From: Macrotis lagotis
Taxonomy: Eukaryota; Chordata; Mammalia; Peramelemorphia; Peramelidae
Assembly (NCBI RefSeq): GCF_037893015.1
Contig: NC_133665.1
Coordinates: 197,072,714-197,136,713 of the forward strand
DNA length: 64,000 nucleotides
Reading direction: 5' to 3'
Of this stretch, positions 11,571-23,300 are shown piece after piece. The translations under genes were made by a program, and so were the position numbers. Under the pieces are notes generated by a model. The model saw nothing but the letters and a program-made list of their open reading frames with translations. It was not told the origin of the DNA and made no database searches. Each line of letters starts with the position of its first letter. The stretch's first letter is position 1.

Positions 11571-12599
11571 TCAAATGGGGAGACATTTAGCTTTCAAAGA
11601 GCAAACTCCATAGCATGGCTCAGACTATCTGCCCCATAGCAGGATTCTGGATAATGTCCTCCTCTTGGGTCCTGAGGGAGCTACATTAGAGAATGTGGAT
11701 CATGCCTAACTCTGGAATCAGAACCTCATCAATGAAAGCAAACCTCCAAAAGGGAAGATTGTAACTACTCCATTCCTTTTCCTCTGGAGGTGATTAATGG
11801 ACTTGGAAATCAAGGGTTAGTGATGACCAGGAATCAGTATGGTGAGCCCAAGACCAGACAAGATGAGGCAATTCTGGGAGACCAGCCAGAGACTGGGTGG
11901 AAAGAGATCTACTTTCATCTGCTCTGGTCAGACTACATTTGCAATTCTGTGTTCAGCTGGAGGTAGTGTAGCATGGTGGTTAAGGAGCCTGCCTCCCAGT
12001 CAGGAAGGAAGGGAACAATGGTTTATTCAACATCAAATATGGACTAAGGGCTTTACACATTTATGTCTTTGCAAGTTCAAGTCTCAGTCATATCTGGATG
12101 TATGACCTTAGGCAAGTGACTGTGCCTCTGGTAGAGAGACTTTCCTCCCCCAGAAATTCCCTATACCGGTGAAATTACAGGTCTGGTGCCCAATCTTCTC
12201 TCTCTGGGCATTACATTTTAGAGAGGACATTAAGAAGCTGGAGAGTGTCTAGGGGTGGGTGACCAGCGAAGAGCCTCAAGGCTGGTGGGAGAAACTGGGT
12301 TATTTAGGCTGGAGAACAGACACTTAAGATTGGACATGAGGGTGGTCTCCAAGCCTTTGAAGAAGACAGAGACTGGAGTAGTGGGTAGGAGTGTCTGATG
12401 GGAAGAAGAGCAGAGAACCAGTGGAGGCCCTGTTAGGGTCCTCGGAGGCCGGCTGCCTTTGGGGCTGCACGGGGCCCTTCGTTTCTGACAGGCAGCAGGA
12501 AATAGCCCATGGTCCATGCTCTAATCTCAGATTTTCCCATTTGCTCAACTGAATACAGTATAGCAGAACACTTGCTTTTCCAGGTTTGAGCAATTCCTA

Positions 12600-12800
12600 A
12601 CAAATCCTAACTGGTCCAGTGGATGGCGAGCCTGGGCTGGAGTCAGGGAGATTCCTCTTCCTGAGTTCAAATCTGGCCTTTGCCACTGACTAGCTGTGGG
12701 ACCCTGGCAAATTACTTCACCCTGTCTGTCTCAGTTTCCTCATCTGTGAAATGAGCTGCAGAAGGAAAGGGCAAATCTCTCCCATATCTCTGGCAAGAAA
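12600..12800 (+). repeat. MIR/CORE-like SINE, sense
   Basis: Contains 'tgagttcaaatctggccttt', 'tgactagctgtgggaccctg' and 'ctcagtttcctcatctgtga'. These are the tRNA-like B box, CORE and 3' segments in the right order. Confidence 0.8.
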
Positions 12801-12827
12801 TGCCTCTGGACGTTTGTCCTTTTTTTT

Positions 12828-12977
12828 TCTTTGTTTGTTTTGTTTTGCAAAGCAAACGGGGTTAAGTGGCTTGCCCAAGCCACACAGCTAGGTAATTATT
12901 GTCTGAGACTGGATTTGAACCCAGGTACTCCTGACTCCAGGGCCAGTGCTTTATCCACTGCACCACCTAGCTGCCCC
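12828..12977 (-). repeat. marsupial CORE SINE, antisense
   Basis: Opens with a T-rich A-tail complement, then 'gttaagtggcttgcccaagc', 'gatttgaacccaggtactcc' and 'caccacctagctgcccc'. It is a nearly complete antisense copy in the GNG11 intron. Confidence 0.88.
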
Positions 12978-13270
12978 TTGTCCTTGGTTCTTGAAGAAGA
13001 CCAAGGGAAAGAGGATGTCATGAAAAGCACATGAGCGGGGGTGGGGGTGGGTGGAGGGGTGTGCTGTGCTAAGTTCCCCTCCTCACTTTCTCCTCCAGAG
13101 CCCTCTGGGTCCAGTAGCCAGATAGGAATTCAGAGGACTGGAAATGGCCCTGGATGTGAGGCAATAAACATGAAGTGACTTGCCCAAGGCCACCCAGCCA
13201 GTAACTGTCAAGTGTCTGAGGCTGGATTCGAACTCCCGTCCCTTTGACTCCAAGGCCAGTGCTCTATCAG
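12978..13270 (-). repeat. tailed SINE, antisense
   Basis: Begins 'cttgtccttggttcttgaag' (complement of the LINE-like tail) and ends 'ctggattcgaactcccgtcc' plus 'ggccagtgctctatc'. It directly abuts the SINE at 12828-12977, so one may have inserted in or beside the other. Confidence 0.78.
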
Positions 13271-13549
13271 ACATGGTAGGGGAAGCAAAGGGATTGAGGT
13301 GCCAGTGCCAGGGAGCAGCTCCCACTCCTTTCTCACGGGAGTTGGACATTTGAGCTGCTCCTGCAGGAGAAGGTTCTGAGTCTCCGACCCACTGAAGGGC
13401 CAGTCAAGTCCAGAAGCTGTATGCTGGCACCGGCTGTCTGTGGCCAAAGGGAGTTCAGAGCCCGCTGGGCAGGGCGCTCGGAGGGTGGGTAGGCACCCGG
13501 AGGGTGGGCAGGTCCCCCCGCGCCCAGACACCCTCTCCTCTGCTTCCAG

Positions 13550-13675
13550 GTGTCCAAGTGTTCCGAAGAAATCAAGAAATACATCGAGGCTCGCTGTGGG
13601 GAGGACCCGCTGGTGAAGGGCATCCCGGAGGAGAAGAACCCCTACAAGGAGAAGGCCGGCTGTGCCATCTCCTGA
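13550..13675 (+). CDS. GNG11: G protein gamma-11, last coding exon
   Basis: Second coding exon, after the acceptor ctcctctgcttccag. It encodes residues 33-73, beginning VSKCSEEIKKYIEARCGEDP and ending KEKAGCAIS, then TGA. DPLVKGIP is conserved with other gamma subunits. The usual NPF Gbeta-contact motif reads NPY here (residues 62-64), and the CaaX box is CAIS rather than CVIS; a terminal Ser still favours farnesyl addition at Cys70. Both are conservative changes. The exon lies only 400 bases before the start codon of the next gene on the same strand. Confidence 0.93.
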   Translation: MSKCSEEIKKYIEARCGEDPLVKGIPEEKNPYKEKAGCAIS

Positions 13676-13760
13676 GCCGCTGGCACTGGCTGCCCGCGGA
13701 GGCCCAGCACCATGAGCCCGCCCCCCGCCCCCGCCCCCGCCCCCACTCCTCTTTGTCCTC

Positions 13761-13764
13761 AATA

Positions 13765-13766
<2 letters not shown>
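13761..13766 (+). promoter_or_regulatory. GNG11: GNG11 polyadenylation signal
   Basis: AATAAA lies 85 bases after the GNG11 stop codon. A pure CT repeat starts two bases later, so the usual cleavage position (10-30 bases downstream) falls inside the microsatellite. Confidence 0.8.

Positions 13767-13767
<1 letters not shown>

Positions 13768-13808
<41 letters not shown>
13768..13808. repeat. (CT)n microsatellite at the GNG11 3' end
   Basis: About 41 bases of CT repeat directly after the GNG11 AATAAA, also lying about 265 bases upstream of the dehydrogenase start codon. Confidence 0.95.
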
Positions 13809-13810
<2 letters not shown>

Positions 13811-14074
13811 CCCTCCCCTTTTCACTCCTCCGTCCCTTCCTCTCCGCGAACTGGGGGGGTGGGCGGGGGGCACACAGCCAGGGCTCTTCCTGGGGCCCTG
13901 GGGCGGGGTGGGGCGATGCCCTTTGACCAAGGAGGAGTTGCCTGGAGGGAGCTGTGTGCCAGGGGCCGGGCCCCTGCACCCACCCCCCGCCTCCAGTCCG
14001 GGGTGGTTCCTCCCCGCCTCCCCGTGCCTCTCGGGGCTCCTCCCCGGCTCCCCGTTCTCCTTTGGCCGCTCCTC
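13809..14074 (+). promoter_or_regulatory. dehydrogenase CpG-rich promoter/5' UTR
   Basis: A GC-rich interval of 266 bases between the GNG11 3' end and the dehydrogenase ATG. It has several GC-box-like strings (ggggcgggg near 13900) and no TATA box. The promoter must lie here, or overlap GNG11's last exon, unless an upstream non-coding exon exists. Confidence 0.6.
13917..13929 (+). promoter_or_regulatory. candidate DR1 (PPAR/HNF4-type) element
   Basis: TGCCCTTTGACCA reads as two nuclear-receptor half sites separated by one base; its reverse complement is TGGTCA-A-AGGGCA. It lies 146 bases before the dehydrogenase ATG. Elements of this type control other fatty-acid oxidation genes through PPARalpha or HNF4alpha. 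Function here is inferred from the match alone. Confidence 0.45.
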
Positions 14075-14239
14075 ATGGCTCGCTGCTGCGCTGCGCGGGC
14101 TCTCGGGCTGGGGATCCCCAGGGCGCCCCCCGGCCGCCGCCCCTGCTCCGGCGCCGCCCGGGCCCCCCGCTGCCCCGGCAGCGCCGACCCGCTGCGCTAC
14201 GGCGAGGAGCACCGGGCCCTGCGGGCAGCCCTGAGGAAG
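14075..14239 (+). CDS. dehydrogenase exon 1 (mitochondrial leader)
   Basis: ATG in a CpG-rich island; 55 codons starting [20 protein letters not shown] and ending [16 protein letters not shown] before a GTAGCG donor, phase 0. The first 35 residues have eight Arg and no acidic residue, consistent with a mitochondrial presequence. The end joins smoothly to exon 2 ([13 protein letters not shown]). Confidence 0.88.
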
Positions 14240-14806
14240 GTAGCGCCCCCCAGGAAGCAGCCCCCCGGGCTGGGAGGCCCCGCAGCCGCGCTGGAACCCC
14301 CTCAGCCTCCCGGGCCGGGCTGGCTGGGGGCTCCATTCCCTTGAGGTCGCAGTGAGGGGGCCCCGGGGTGTCCGGCCACACGGCACCTGCGGCGCAAAAC
14401 CACTGTTGAGCTGCTTGGGGCTTTTCCGGGCGCAGGTCTCGGGGTGGGGGGCTCCCTTGGGCCCCTTCAGTTCGTGGGGCGGGGGGGGGGGCAGGAGGAG
14501 AACACGTTATCCTGGGCGCTTGTGGGGTCCTGGCAAGAGCTACGATCTGGGAGTCAGGAGACCGTCTGCCTTGGGTCCTTCTTCTCTGTCTCTGTCTCTC
14601 TGTCTCTCTGTCTGTCTCTGTCTCTCTCTCTGTCTCTGTCTCTCTCTCTGTCTCTCTCTGTCTCTGTCTCTCTGTCTCTCTCTGTCTCTCTCTCTCTGTC
14701 TCTGTCTCTCTGTCTCTGTCTCTCTCTGTCTCTCTCTCTGTCTCTCTCTGTCTCTGTCTCTCTCTGTCTCTGTCTCTCTCTCTGTCTCTGTCTCTCTCTG
14801 TCTCTG

Positions 14807-14843
<37 letters not shown>

Positions 14844-15496
14844 GTCTCTGTCTCTCTCTCTGTCTCTGTCACTCTGTCTCTCTGTCTCTCTCTGCTTCTT
14901 TGTCTCTCTCTGTCTCTGTCTCTGTCACTCTGTCTCTCTGTCTCTCTCTGTCTCTGTCTCTGTCTCTCTGTCTCTCTGTCTCTCTCTGTCTCTCTCTCTC
15001 TCTCTCTGTCTCTGTCACTCTGTCTCTCTCTGTTTCTCTCTCTCTGTCTTTCTCTGTCTCTGTCTCTGTCTCTCTGTCTCTCTGTCTCTCTCTGTCTCTG
15101 TCACTCTGTCTCTCTGTCTCTCTCTGTTTCTTTGTCTCTCTGTCTCTCTCTGTCTCTGTCTCTGTCTCTCTGTCTCTCTCTGTCTCTGTCACTCTGTCTC
15201 TCTGTCTCTCTCTGCTTCTTTGTCTCTCTCTGTCTCTGTCTCTGTCACTCTGTCTCTCTGTCTCTCTCTGTCTCTGTCTCTGTCTCTCTGTCTCTCTGTC
15301 TCTCTCTGTCTCTGTCACTCTGTCTCTCTGTCTCTCTCTGCTTCTTTGTCTCTCTCTGTCTCTGTCTCTGTCACTCTGTCTCTCTGTCTCTCTCTGTTTC
15401 TTTGTCTCTCTCTGTCTCTGTCACTCTGTCTCTCTGTCTCTCTCTGTTTCTTTGTCTCTCTCTGTCTCTGTCACTCTGTCTCTCTGTCTCTCTCTG

Positions 15497-15532
<36 letters not shown>

Positions 15533-18500
15533 TGTGCAAGCAAGTCAACAGAGGGCTAGGTAGCCCCAGTGGGGCCAGAAGTTGGGAGGAGAGTAGGAGG
15601 GGGGGGAAGGCTGACCTGGGTCCCTCCACCAAATGGAGGGTTCCCAAGAGGAACCCTAGGTAGGTTGCAGAGACAGTCCCATCAGTTCAGCCACATTCCC
15701 TACCGCTTTTGAAGTTTCAATAGTTCTGGCCCATGTGGAATGTTTGCATTGATAAGAGAGAGGCCTTGACTTGGCATTCTTGACCAAACCTCTCCTTTCT
15801 CCCGAGTCAGCTAAGAACCTGGACTTGTTTAGTTGGAAATAGAAATCCCCTCAAGCATCTAACCAGTGGCAGCAGAGAGTGAAATGACTGAATCCACTCC
15901 CTTTCCCAGTCTGGTGGCAGAGGGTATGAAACCTTGGCTTGCTTCCTCCCTTTCTCTAACTCATGCCCCCAAAGGAAATTCAGGCTTTTGTGAGGCTGGT
16001 TCCTGAGTGGACTCTTCTGTTCAGGACCAGATGCCATGGAGACTTCCAGTTCCTTCCTTTTTCCAAAGTCTATAGTTAGAACCAAACTACAGGGAACCCC
16101 AGTTTGTGGAAATGGAGTGCTTGAACCCTCTTCCCTGGTCAGTTTTCCAGTGGTTTGAGGAAGACAATGGCTGTGATACCCTGACACTCTTTGAATTGAT
16201 TTCAAAAAAACAAACCCAAAGGAATCTTTTCTGAAGGGGCAACAGTTTCTTTAAGCCCCCTTTAGAAAACCACCTTTCCTTCTGCTTTGTCCTCCTGGGA
16301 GAAATATGGGAATGAGTCTACCAGTTGGATGTTTGATGCTGCGAGTGTGAGCTTTCCACACGTAGGGGTGACTTATTTATTTATTACCAATAAAAGAGCA
16401 TGTTCATCGGTTTGTCTCCAAATGGCATTTCTGGAACCCTTTTCTCCTCTTTCTGGGCAAATCACCATTTACCTCATTGAGGTAAATAAGCTGAAGAAGG
16501 AAATGGCAAACCACTCCAGTATCTTTGCCAAAGACCCCAATTGAAGTCCTGAAGAGTTGGTTAGGATTGAAAAATAATTCGAAATGACTTTTCTCTTCCC
16601 TCTTCCTTCTCCTCTCCATTTGGTCATCATTATACTGACTCCTTTCTTGTAGACCTGGTCCTATAGGACGTGCCATTCTCCTGTGCCCAGCTCAGGTGTC
16701 ATTTCAGTCTTTTGTGTTTTTCACTTAGGATATCCTTGGCTAGAGCAGTGGAAATTGGTTCTCCCTCCTTCCCTCTTCAGGGACTTTGAATATCCTGGGA
16801 AAAAAATCTGTAGGTTTCTGTTCACTGGCACTGGCCTCTAACCCCATGCCTTCTTTTGGCTGGACTTTGGATTTTCTTCTGGGGCAGGGGAGAAGGGGAT
16901 GGATCTTCCTATTTTGTCACATGTAAGAACTCTGACACTTTCTCTCCTTTGCTCCCTACCTTCTGATTTTACCTGTGTTTTGTATCTTCTGGGGTCTCCC
17001 TTCACCTCAGTAAGTCTCTGGGTTATGGCCTTCAAGCTCAGGACACACCTCAGTACCTCCCCTCATCTGATCCAGCTTTCCCTCTGGTAGACCAGATTTT
17101 GATCTGGGTCAGCCTCATGATCATACCTTTGCTCTCTGGTTGCTGGACAGCTTCTTCCTGAAAGAGCATGTAGACTTCTCCCCTCCCTCAGAAGACCTGG
17201 AGGCTCCCAACTTCATTTGCTCCAACTCAGGGCCAAGAAGCTCCTTTGGAGTAGGGGTTGGAGGGAAAGCAGAATTCTCTTCCCAAAGGAATGATAACCC
17301 TTGTGATTAGTTAAGCATCACTGTCCAGTGGGTAGTGAGATGTCATGGTGCAGAGCATGGAGAACTGGGGGTGACCTGTTTGAAACTCTGCTTTTGTTTT
17401 TACAAGGCAATGGAATTAAGTGACCTGCCCAAGGTCACATAACTAGGCAACTATTAAATGTCTGAGGTTAAATTTGAACTTGGTCCTCCTGATTCCAGGG
17501 CTGGTGTTCTATTTACTGTGCCACCTACCTTCCCCCTTTGAAATTCTAGGCCTGAATTTCCTCACCTGCCCAATGAGATAATTGTATCCATATAGATAAC
17601 TTTGTTTGGTGGAGATATACCCTGAAGCCTGCTGGGGTGATTGATCTGGAAACTCTTTTCTCAATCGAAGGGCAGTGGTAGAGTTAGAAGGCAGGGAGTG
17701 CTCTATACAGGGCATGGTGCTCCAAGGAGCCAAGCTAAACATCACATTATCTGAAAGGTCATGAGCCTTCTGACAAGGAAGGTTTTGTGACACCCTCCAG
17801 CTCTTCAGTCAGAGGAGACAGGTCAGGGAGGGACAGTTGAGTTGGGAGAAGCCCAAAGCCTGAGCAATCTTCCTGAGGAAGAAGTTTCAGACACCTTTGC
17901 CAGTCAGGCACTCAGGATTGCAACCTTGGAATCACTTCCCTTGTCCAGTCAGTTGCCAGTAGTCAATTCTACCTCCAACTCAAGCTGCTCTCCTCACTGA
18001 ACTGACTGGTTCTTCTGCACCAGCTACTTTTAATATACTTTAGTGCCAAGAAAAGTGGGCATGCTTACCATTCTACATTCAGATCTTCCAAAGTATCTGA
18101 CCTTTTGTCCTACAGAACAAGCTGTGACGAGCCCAACCTGAGCTTCTTTTGTTGTTTGCCTCAGACAAGAAGGCTTGTTAGGGGAAGGATGTGCAGGGAG
18201 GATAGATTTCTATGGGGCATGGACAGAACTCAGCTGCATTCTATTTTGGCAATGAGAGAGTAGGGGAGCAGAGGATCCTCTTTTGATCTTTCCTATTGAC
18301 ATAGCAGTAGCAATAGTTTTACTTTTTTAAATAAGAGACTTTTCATCCCCCCCCATGCCCATGCCAAATTCTCTCCTTCCCTCCCTCAAAGAAGGCAAGA
18401 AAAACAAAACCAATTACAAATATGTGTAGTCATATAAAACAAGTTTATGTATTATTGCTTTAATTTCTTCTTCATTGGTGCTGAATTAAACTTTTTCATT

Positions 18501-20305
18501 TTTGATACTGGTGTTTTGGTTTTTTTAATCAAATTAATCAAAGTCTATCTATTTTGTTGATTTTTCCCCATAAAACTAGCTCTTAATTTTATTTAGTAGT
18601 TCAATGGCTTTCTTCTAATTTTATCTTTGATTTTCACAATTTACAATTTGGTGTTTAGCTGAGGAATTTTAATTTGTCCTTTTTCTAACTTTTTTAATTG
18701 TATGTACATTTTATTGATTTGTTCTTTCTCTGGTTTATTGATGTGAGCATTTTAGAGATAAGACTTTCCCCCTAAATATTGTTTTGGTTGCATCCCATAA
18801 ATTTTGATATGTTATCTCATTATTTTCATTCTCTGATGAAATTATCAAGCATTTCTATGATTTGTTCTTTGGATCACTCATTATTTAGGATTAGATTCTT
18901 TTGTTCCCTATTAATTTTTAATCTATCTTTGCTTGACCTTTTATTAATTGGATTTTTTAAATTGCAACATGATTTGAAAAGGATGAATTTAATATTTCTG
19001 TCTTACTGCATTTGATTGTTAAGTTTTATGCTCTAACACATGGTCAATTTTTGTGTAAGGTATGTTGCTTATATACTTAAAAGAACTGAGTTCCATTCTA
19101 TTCCATCCATTTTTTGCATGTATAAGCTCTGAAGTCTAGGAGAATAAAAGTGTTAACAACAAGAAACTGGTAGTAACCTTAGTTTTTCTAAAGCCAGCGT
19201 TGAACTGCTTATATGATACTACATTTTTTTTAAAGTTGAACAAATCACGCATATTACACTTCTTTAGAATTTTATTGGTGGGGGCAGCTAGGTGGTGCAG
19301 TGGATAGAGCACCGGCCCTGGAATCAGGAGTACCCGAGTTCAAATCCAACCTCAGACACTTAATTTCCTAGCTGTGTGGCCTTGGGCAAGCCACTTAACT
19401 CCATTTGCAAAAAAAAGAATTTAATTGGTAAAAATAAAAATATACTTAAGAGTGGTAGACAATTAAGAGATTGGATTAAATTAGGGTTTGTTTAGGCCTT
19501 TTGAAAAGTTGTATTAACTGGTTTACTAGGTTCATGTAAAAAAAAAAAACCCAAATATTATTTTGGTGTTGTGAAGTACTAGCATACTAAAATCTGAAGT
19601 GTACTATAACATGTTATTAATTCCACTTCAACTTATTTTGTACCCCTACTGCCACTAGATGCTGAACATCATAGCTAATCCCTGATGAACTAGACACTAT
19701 AGTGAAGCTAATTCAATAAACTTAAAATGGGTTGAATTAGAAAAAAAAAAGAAAAAGGTATGTTCCTTTCTCTCCCCCTTCAATTTTCTCCAGATGGCTA
19801 TCAAACTTTCCTAAAATTTTATTGACCTCCTTGCCTTCCTTCTTGCTTATTTTGTGATTAGATATATCTAGTTTGGAGATTAGGTGCTGCACTAGTAAAG
19901 TTTTACTGTCTGTTTTCTCCTCTAATTCTTTTAACTTCTTTAGACATTTGGATGCTCATTTAGTGCATATATGTTTAGTACTGATAGTTCTTCTTTGTCT
20001 CTGCCACCTTTTAGCAAGATGTAGTTTCTTTTCTTCCTCTTTTAATTAGATGTATTTTTGCTTTTGCTTTATCTGACATCAGTATTCCTATCCCTGCTTT
20101 TTTCTTTTTTAACTTTAGCTTAAGCCTAGTATATTCTGCTCCAACTCTTACTTTTAGCTGGTGTATATCTCTATGCTTCAGGTGTGTTTCTTGTAAACAA
20201 GATGTTGTAAGATTTCTGGTTTTTTAATCTACTATCCATTTCCCTTTTATGGGAGACTTTATTCCATTCACACTTATGGTTTACTAACATCTTATTTGTT
20301 CCCTG

Positions 20306-20349
<44 letters not shown>

Positions 20350-23300
20350 TTCTCTCTCTCTCCCCTCTCCTCTCCTCCCCCTCTTCACCAATGTTTTCTT
20401 CTGACTATAGCCTACTTCAATCTGTCCTCCCTTTTATTAGTGTCCCACTTTTTTATCCCCTCTCCCCCTACTTCCTTGTAGGATAAAATATATTTCTGCA
20501 CCCAACTGAGTGTGTAAGTTATTTTTCTTTGAACTAAATTAAAGGAGAATAAGGTTCAAAAATTGCTCTGTTCTTTTCCTCTAGTGTAATAGGTCTGTTG
20601 CTCCTCTTCATTAATTTACCCCATTCTGTCTCTCCCTTTCTTCTTCTCCAAGTACAGTCCTTTTTTTCTACCCCTTAATTTTTTATATCATTATTTTAAA
20701 TATCACCAACTTATACCTATACCTTCTGTCTTTGTAAATATTTCTTCTAACTTTCCTAAAAGAGATACAGTTTTTAAGAGTTACAAGCATCATCTTCTCA
20801 TGTAAGGATGTGAACAGTTTAAATTTATTGAATAATATGGATTTTTTCCTTTTCTTTGGGGGGTTTTGCAAGGCAATGAGGTTAAGTGACTTGCCCAAGG
20901 TCACAAGTTAAGTAAGTATTAAGTGTCTGAGATCAGATTTGAACTCAGGTCCTGCTGCCTACAGGCCTGGTGCTCAGTCCACTAAGCCACCTAGTTACCC
21001 CACCTGTTTATCTTTTAAAGATTCCTGTAAGTCTAAAATCCTTTTTGGGAGTTTTAAAACTCTTTTTGGATTATTCCAGGAAGTCTTTTTGGACTTGAGA
21101 CCATAATTCTCCTTGAAGCCTCACATGTAGTCTTTTTGACATTGCTATCCTCTTCTGAGTTTTGATCTCCCTATCATCATAGTAGCCTTCTATGGTCAGG
21201 GCTTGTTTTTGGTTTTTGTTTATTTTCCAACCCATTTTGTGGCTTTTAAAGCTGAACTTTGTTCCTAGGGTACAGAAAGTACTGTCCCAAATTTTTTTCA
21301 TTGGGATTTGATCCCTGGTTTTCTGTCCTGGGGCCTCACCTTCTGTGCTGGGGCTGGAGGCACACTAGACCTGGACAACTGGATCTCAGTTGCTTTTCTG
21401 TACTGAGGCCTGGATCTTGCCACTGACTGCCTGTGCTGGGCTATACTCTTCTTTTACTCAAGTGAGATAGAACTTTCGTGCAGGCTTTCGAAGTTATCTT
21501 GAGCTAGAAAGTTTTTTCATCTCCCCCCCTTTTTTTGTGAGTTCTGTCACTCCAGATTAATGTTGAGACTTGATTTAAAGTTGTTTCAAAGAAAATTGAG
21601 GAAATCTTGGACAAAATCCTATCTTTTCTAGTCTACCATATTGGTTCTGCCTTACATATTTTAAAAAATATTTTATTTTTTCCTATTTATATGTAAAGGC
21701 AATTTTAACTCATTTTTTTAGGATTAGGTTATTTGGTTTCTGATGAATTTTTAGTCTAGACTTCAAAGGTCTTTTTATTAAAATAATTTTATTACATTGT
21801 GGTCTATTACATTGTGGTTTTCATTTAATATTTCTTCTTTCTTGCATTTATTTATGAAATTTTCATAGCCAATTTTTATAAAAGTGTCATACATAGCTAA
21901 GAAATAGGTATATGCCTTTCTATTCAATTCATTATTCTCCAGATTGTTGCTGTGATTGTTCTGAAGACTAACCAATGAGTGGACAGAAAGGGATGATAGG
22001 GAGGAGGAGGTATAATTCTGCTTGACTGTCAATTCGGGGCAGCTCCTTGATCTTCACTACTTTTGTGAGACTTGGAGTGTTCCCTTTTCTTGAGAAAAGC
22101 CAAAATAATTTTTTTTTTGCTTAAAGGAGTCTGTATATTTTTAAGTGTTTTTTTAATCCCACACAATAATGATATTCATTGTCTATGGTAGCTTCTAGCA
22201 AAAGTTTCCCTCTCAATCTCATTTACTTAGCTCTAATTTTGTTTTTGCTTTGTCTGAAGTCATGAATGCTACCCATATCCTTTTTTTGTACTTTAGTTAA
22301 AGCACACAAGATACTGTTCCGGTCCCTTCTTTTAATTCTATATGTATTTTTGTTACAAATATGTTTCTGATAAACAATATATAGCTAGATTCATGCTTCT
22401 AATCCACTCTGCTGTCCTCTGTTTTATGTGTGAATTTATCCCATTCAGCCTCAGTTATGATTACTGTGTTCGTGCTTCCATCTTATTTTTTTTTATGGAA
22501 TTGTACATTTTATTGTTATTTAGTCGGACTGAAGAAAATTTCAAGAAAATTGTAGTCCATTATTTCCACTTGAAAAACTCCTATTTATCCACTTGATATT
22601 ATGCTACCAATCTAGTTAATTTCCAGATCTAATGATTCCAGTTTCACTAGGCAGAATATTGTAAAGATTTGCGACTCTGTTTATTCTTCAGTGTACCTAT
22701 ATATAACTAAGGTTTCATATATGGTTTCAAAATCATCAGCAGTTTTTCAAGCTGGTATTTGAACAGTATTAAAATTGACTTTTTAAATATTGTCCAAAAT
22801 GTTTATTTTGAAGAACTAAAGGTTCTCAGTGATTTGGTCTCCCCATCAACTGATTACAGTAAAAAAGAAAGTCTTAGAAAAATATGAATAACCAAATTAT
22901 CAAAAAGAAATAGGTTAATAAGGCCTTTAAAAAAAGACTATAAGGCCCCATTCCTCTTGGTTAGGAAAGAATTGTGGTTTGTGAAAGTAGTTTGTTCACC
23001 ATTAGTGAACTTCAGAGCAGTCAAAGGCATTTAAGGTTTATGAGAGAGAATGGCAGGGAGATATTATTCATTTAAAAAATCAGTTAATAAAGGATCCAAC
23101 TTTCTCTGATATATATGAGAGACCTTTGGATTTAAAATCAGGCCAAGAGCCTTCCAAATGGAGAATAGATCCATAAACAAGAGAAAATGAACATTAACTA
23201 ATGAGCACTTGCAGAGGTCAAATCAAGTGCTATAACATTTCAAGATGCATCTTAGTGAGTCTTGCCCAGACTGTTGTGGGAAAGGGGTCAAAAAGCCTCA

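Larger units (their letters stand above)
18330..21650 (-). repeat. L1 LINE segments, antisense, with nested insertions
   Basis: AT-rich DNA whose reverse strand matches L1 ORF2 wording as I know it (for example 'ggttgcatcccataaatttt', 'cttgtaaacaagatgttgta', 'atctactatccatttccctt'). It is interrupted by an mRNA-derived fragment (19151-19750), a SINE inside that (19280-19415), a TCTG repeat at 20309-20360, and a SINE at 20855-20999. A short L1 segment occurs on both sides of the mRNA fragment, so two L1 copies or a rearranged one may be present. Confidence 0.75.

Noticed and set aside
14352-15663. Open frames of about 400 and 371 residues rich in Ser/Leu/Val/Cys, and minus-strand Arg/Glu/Thr frames
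   Set aside because: They are translations of the TCTCTG array and have no other support.
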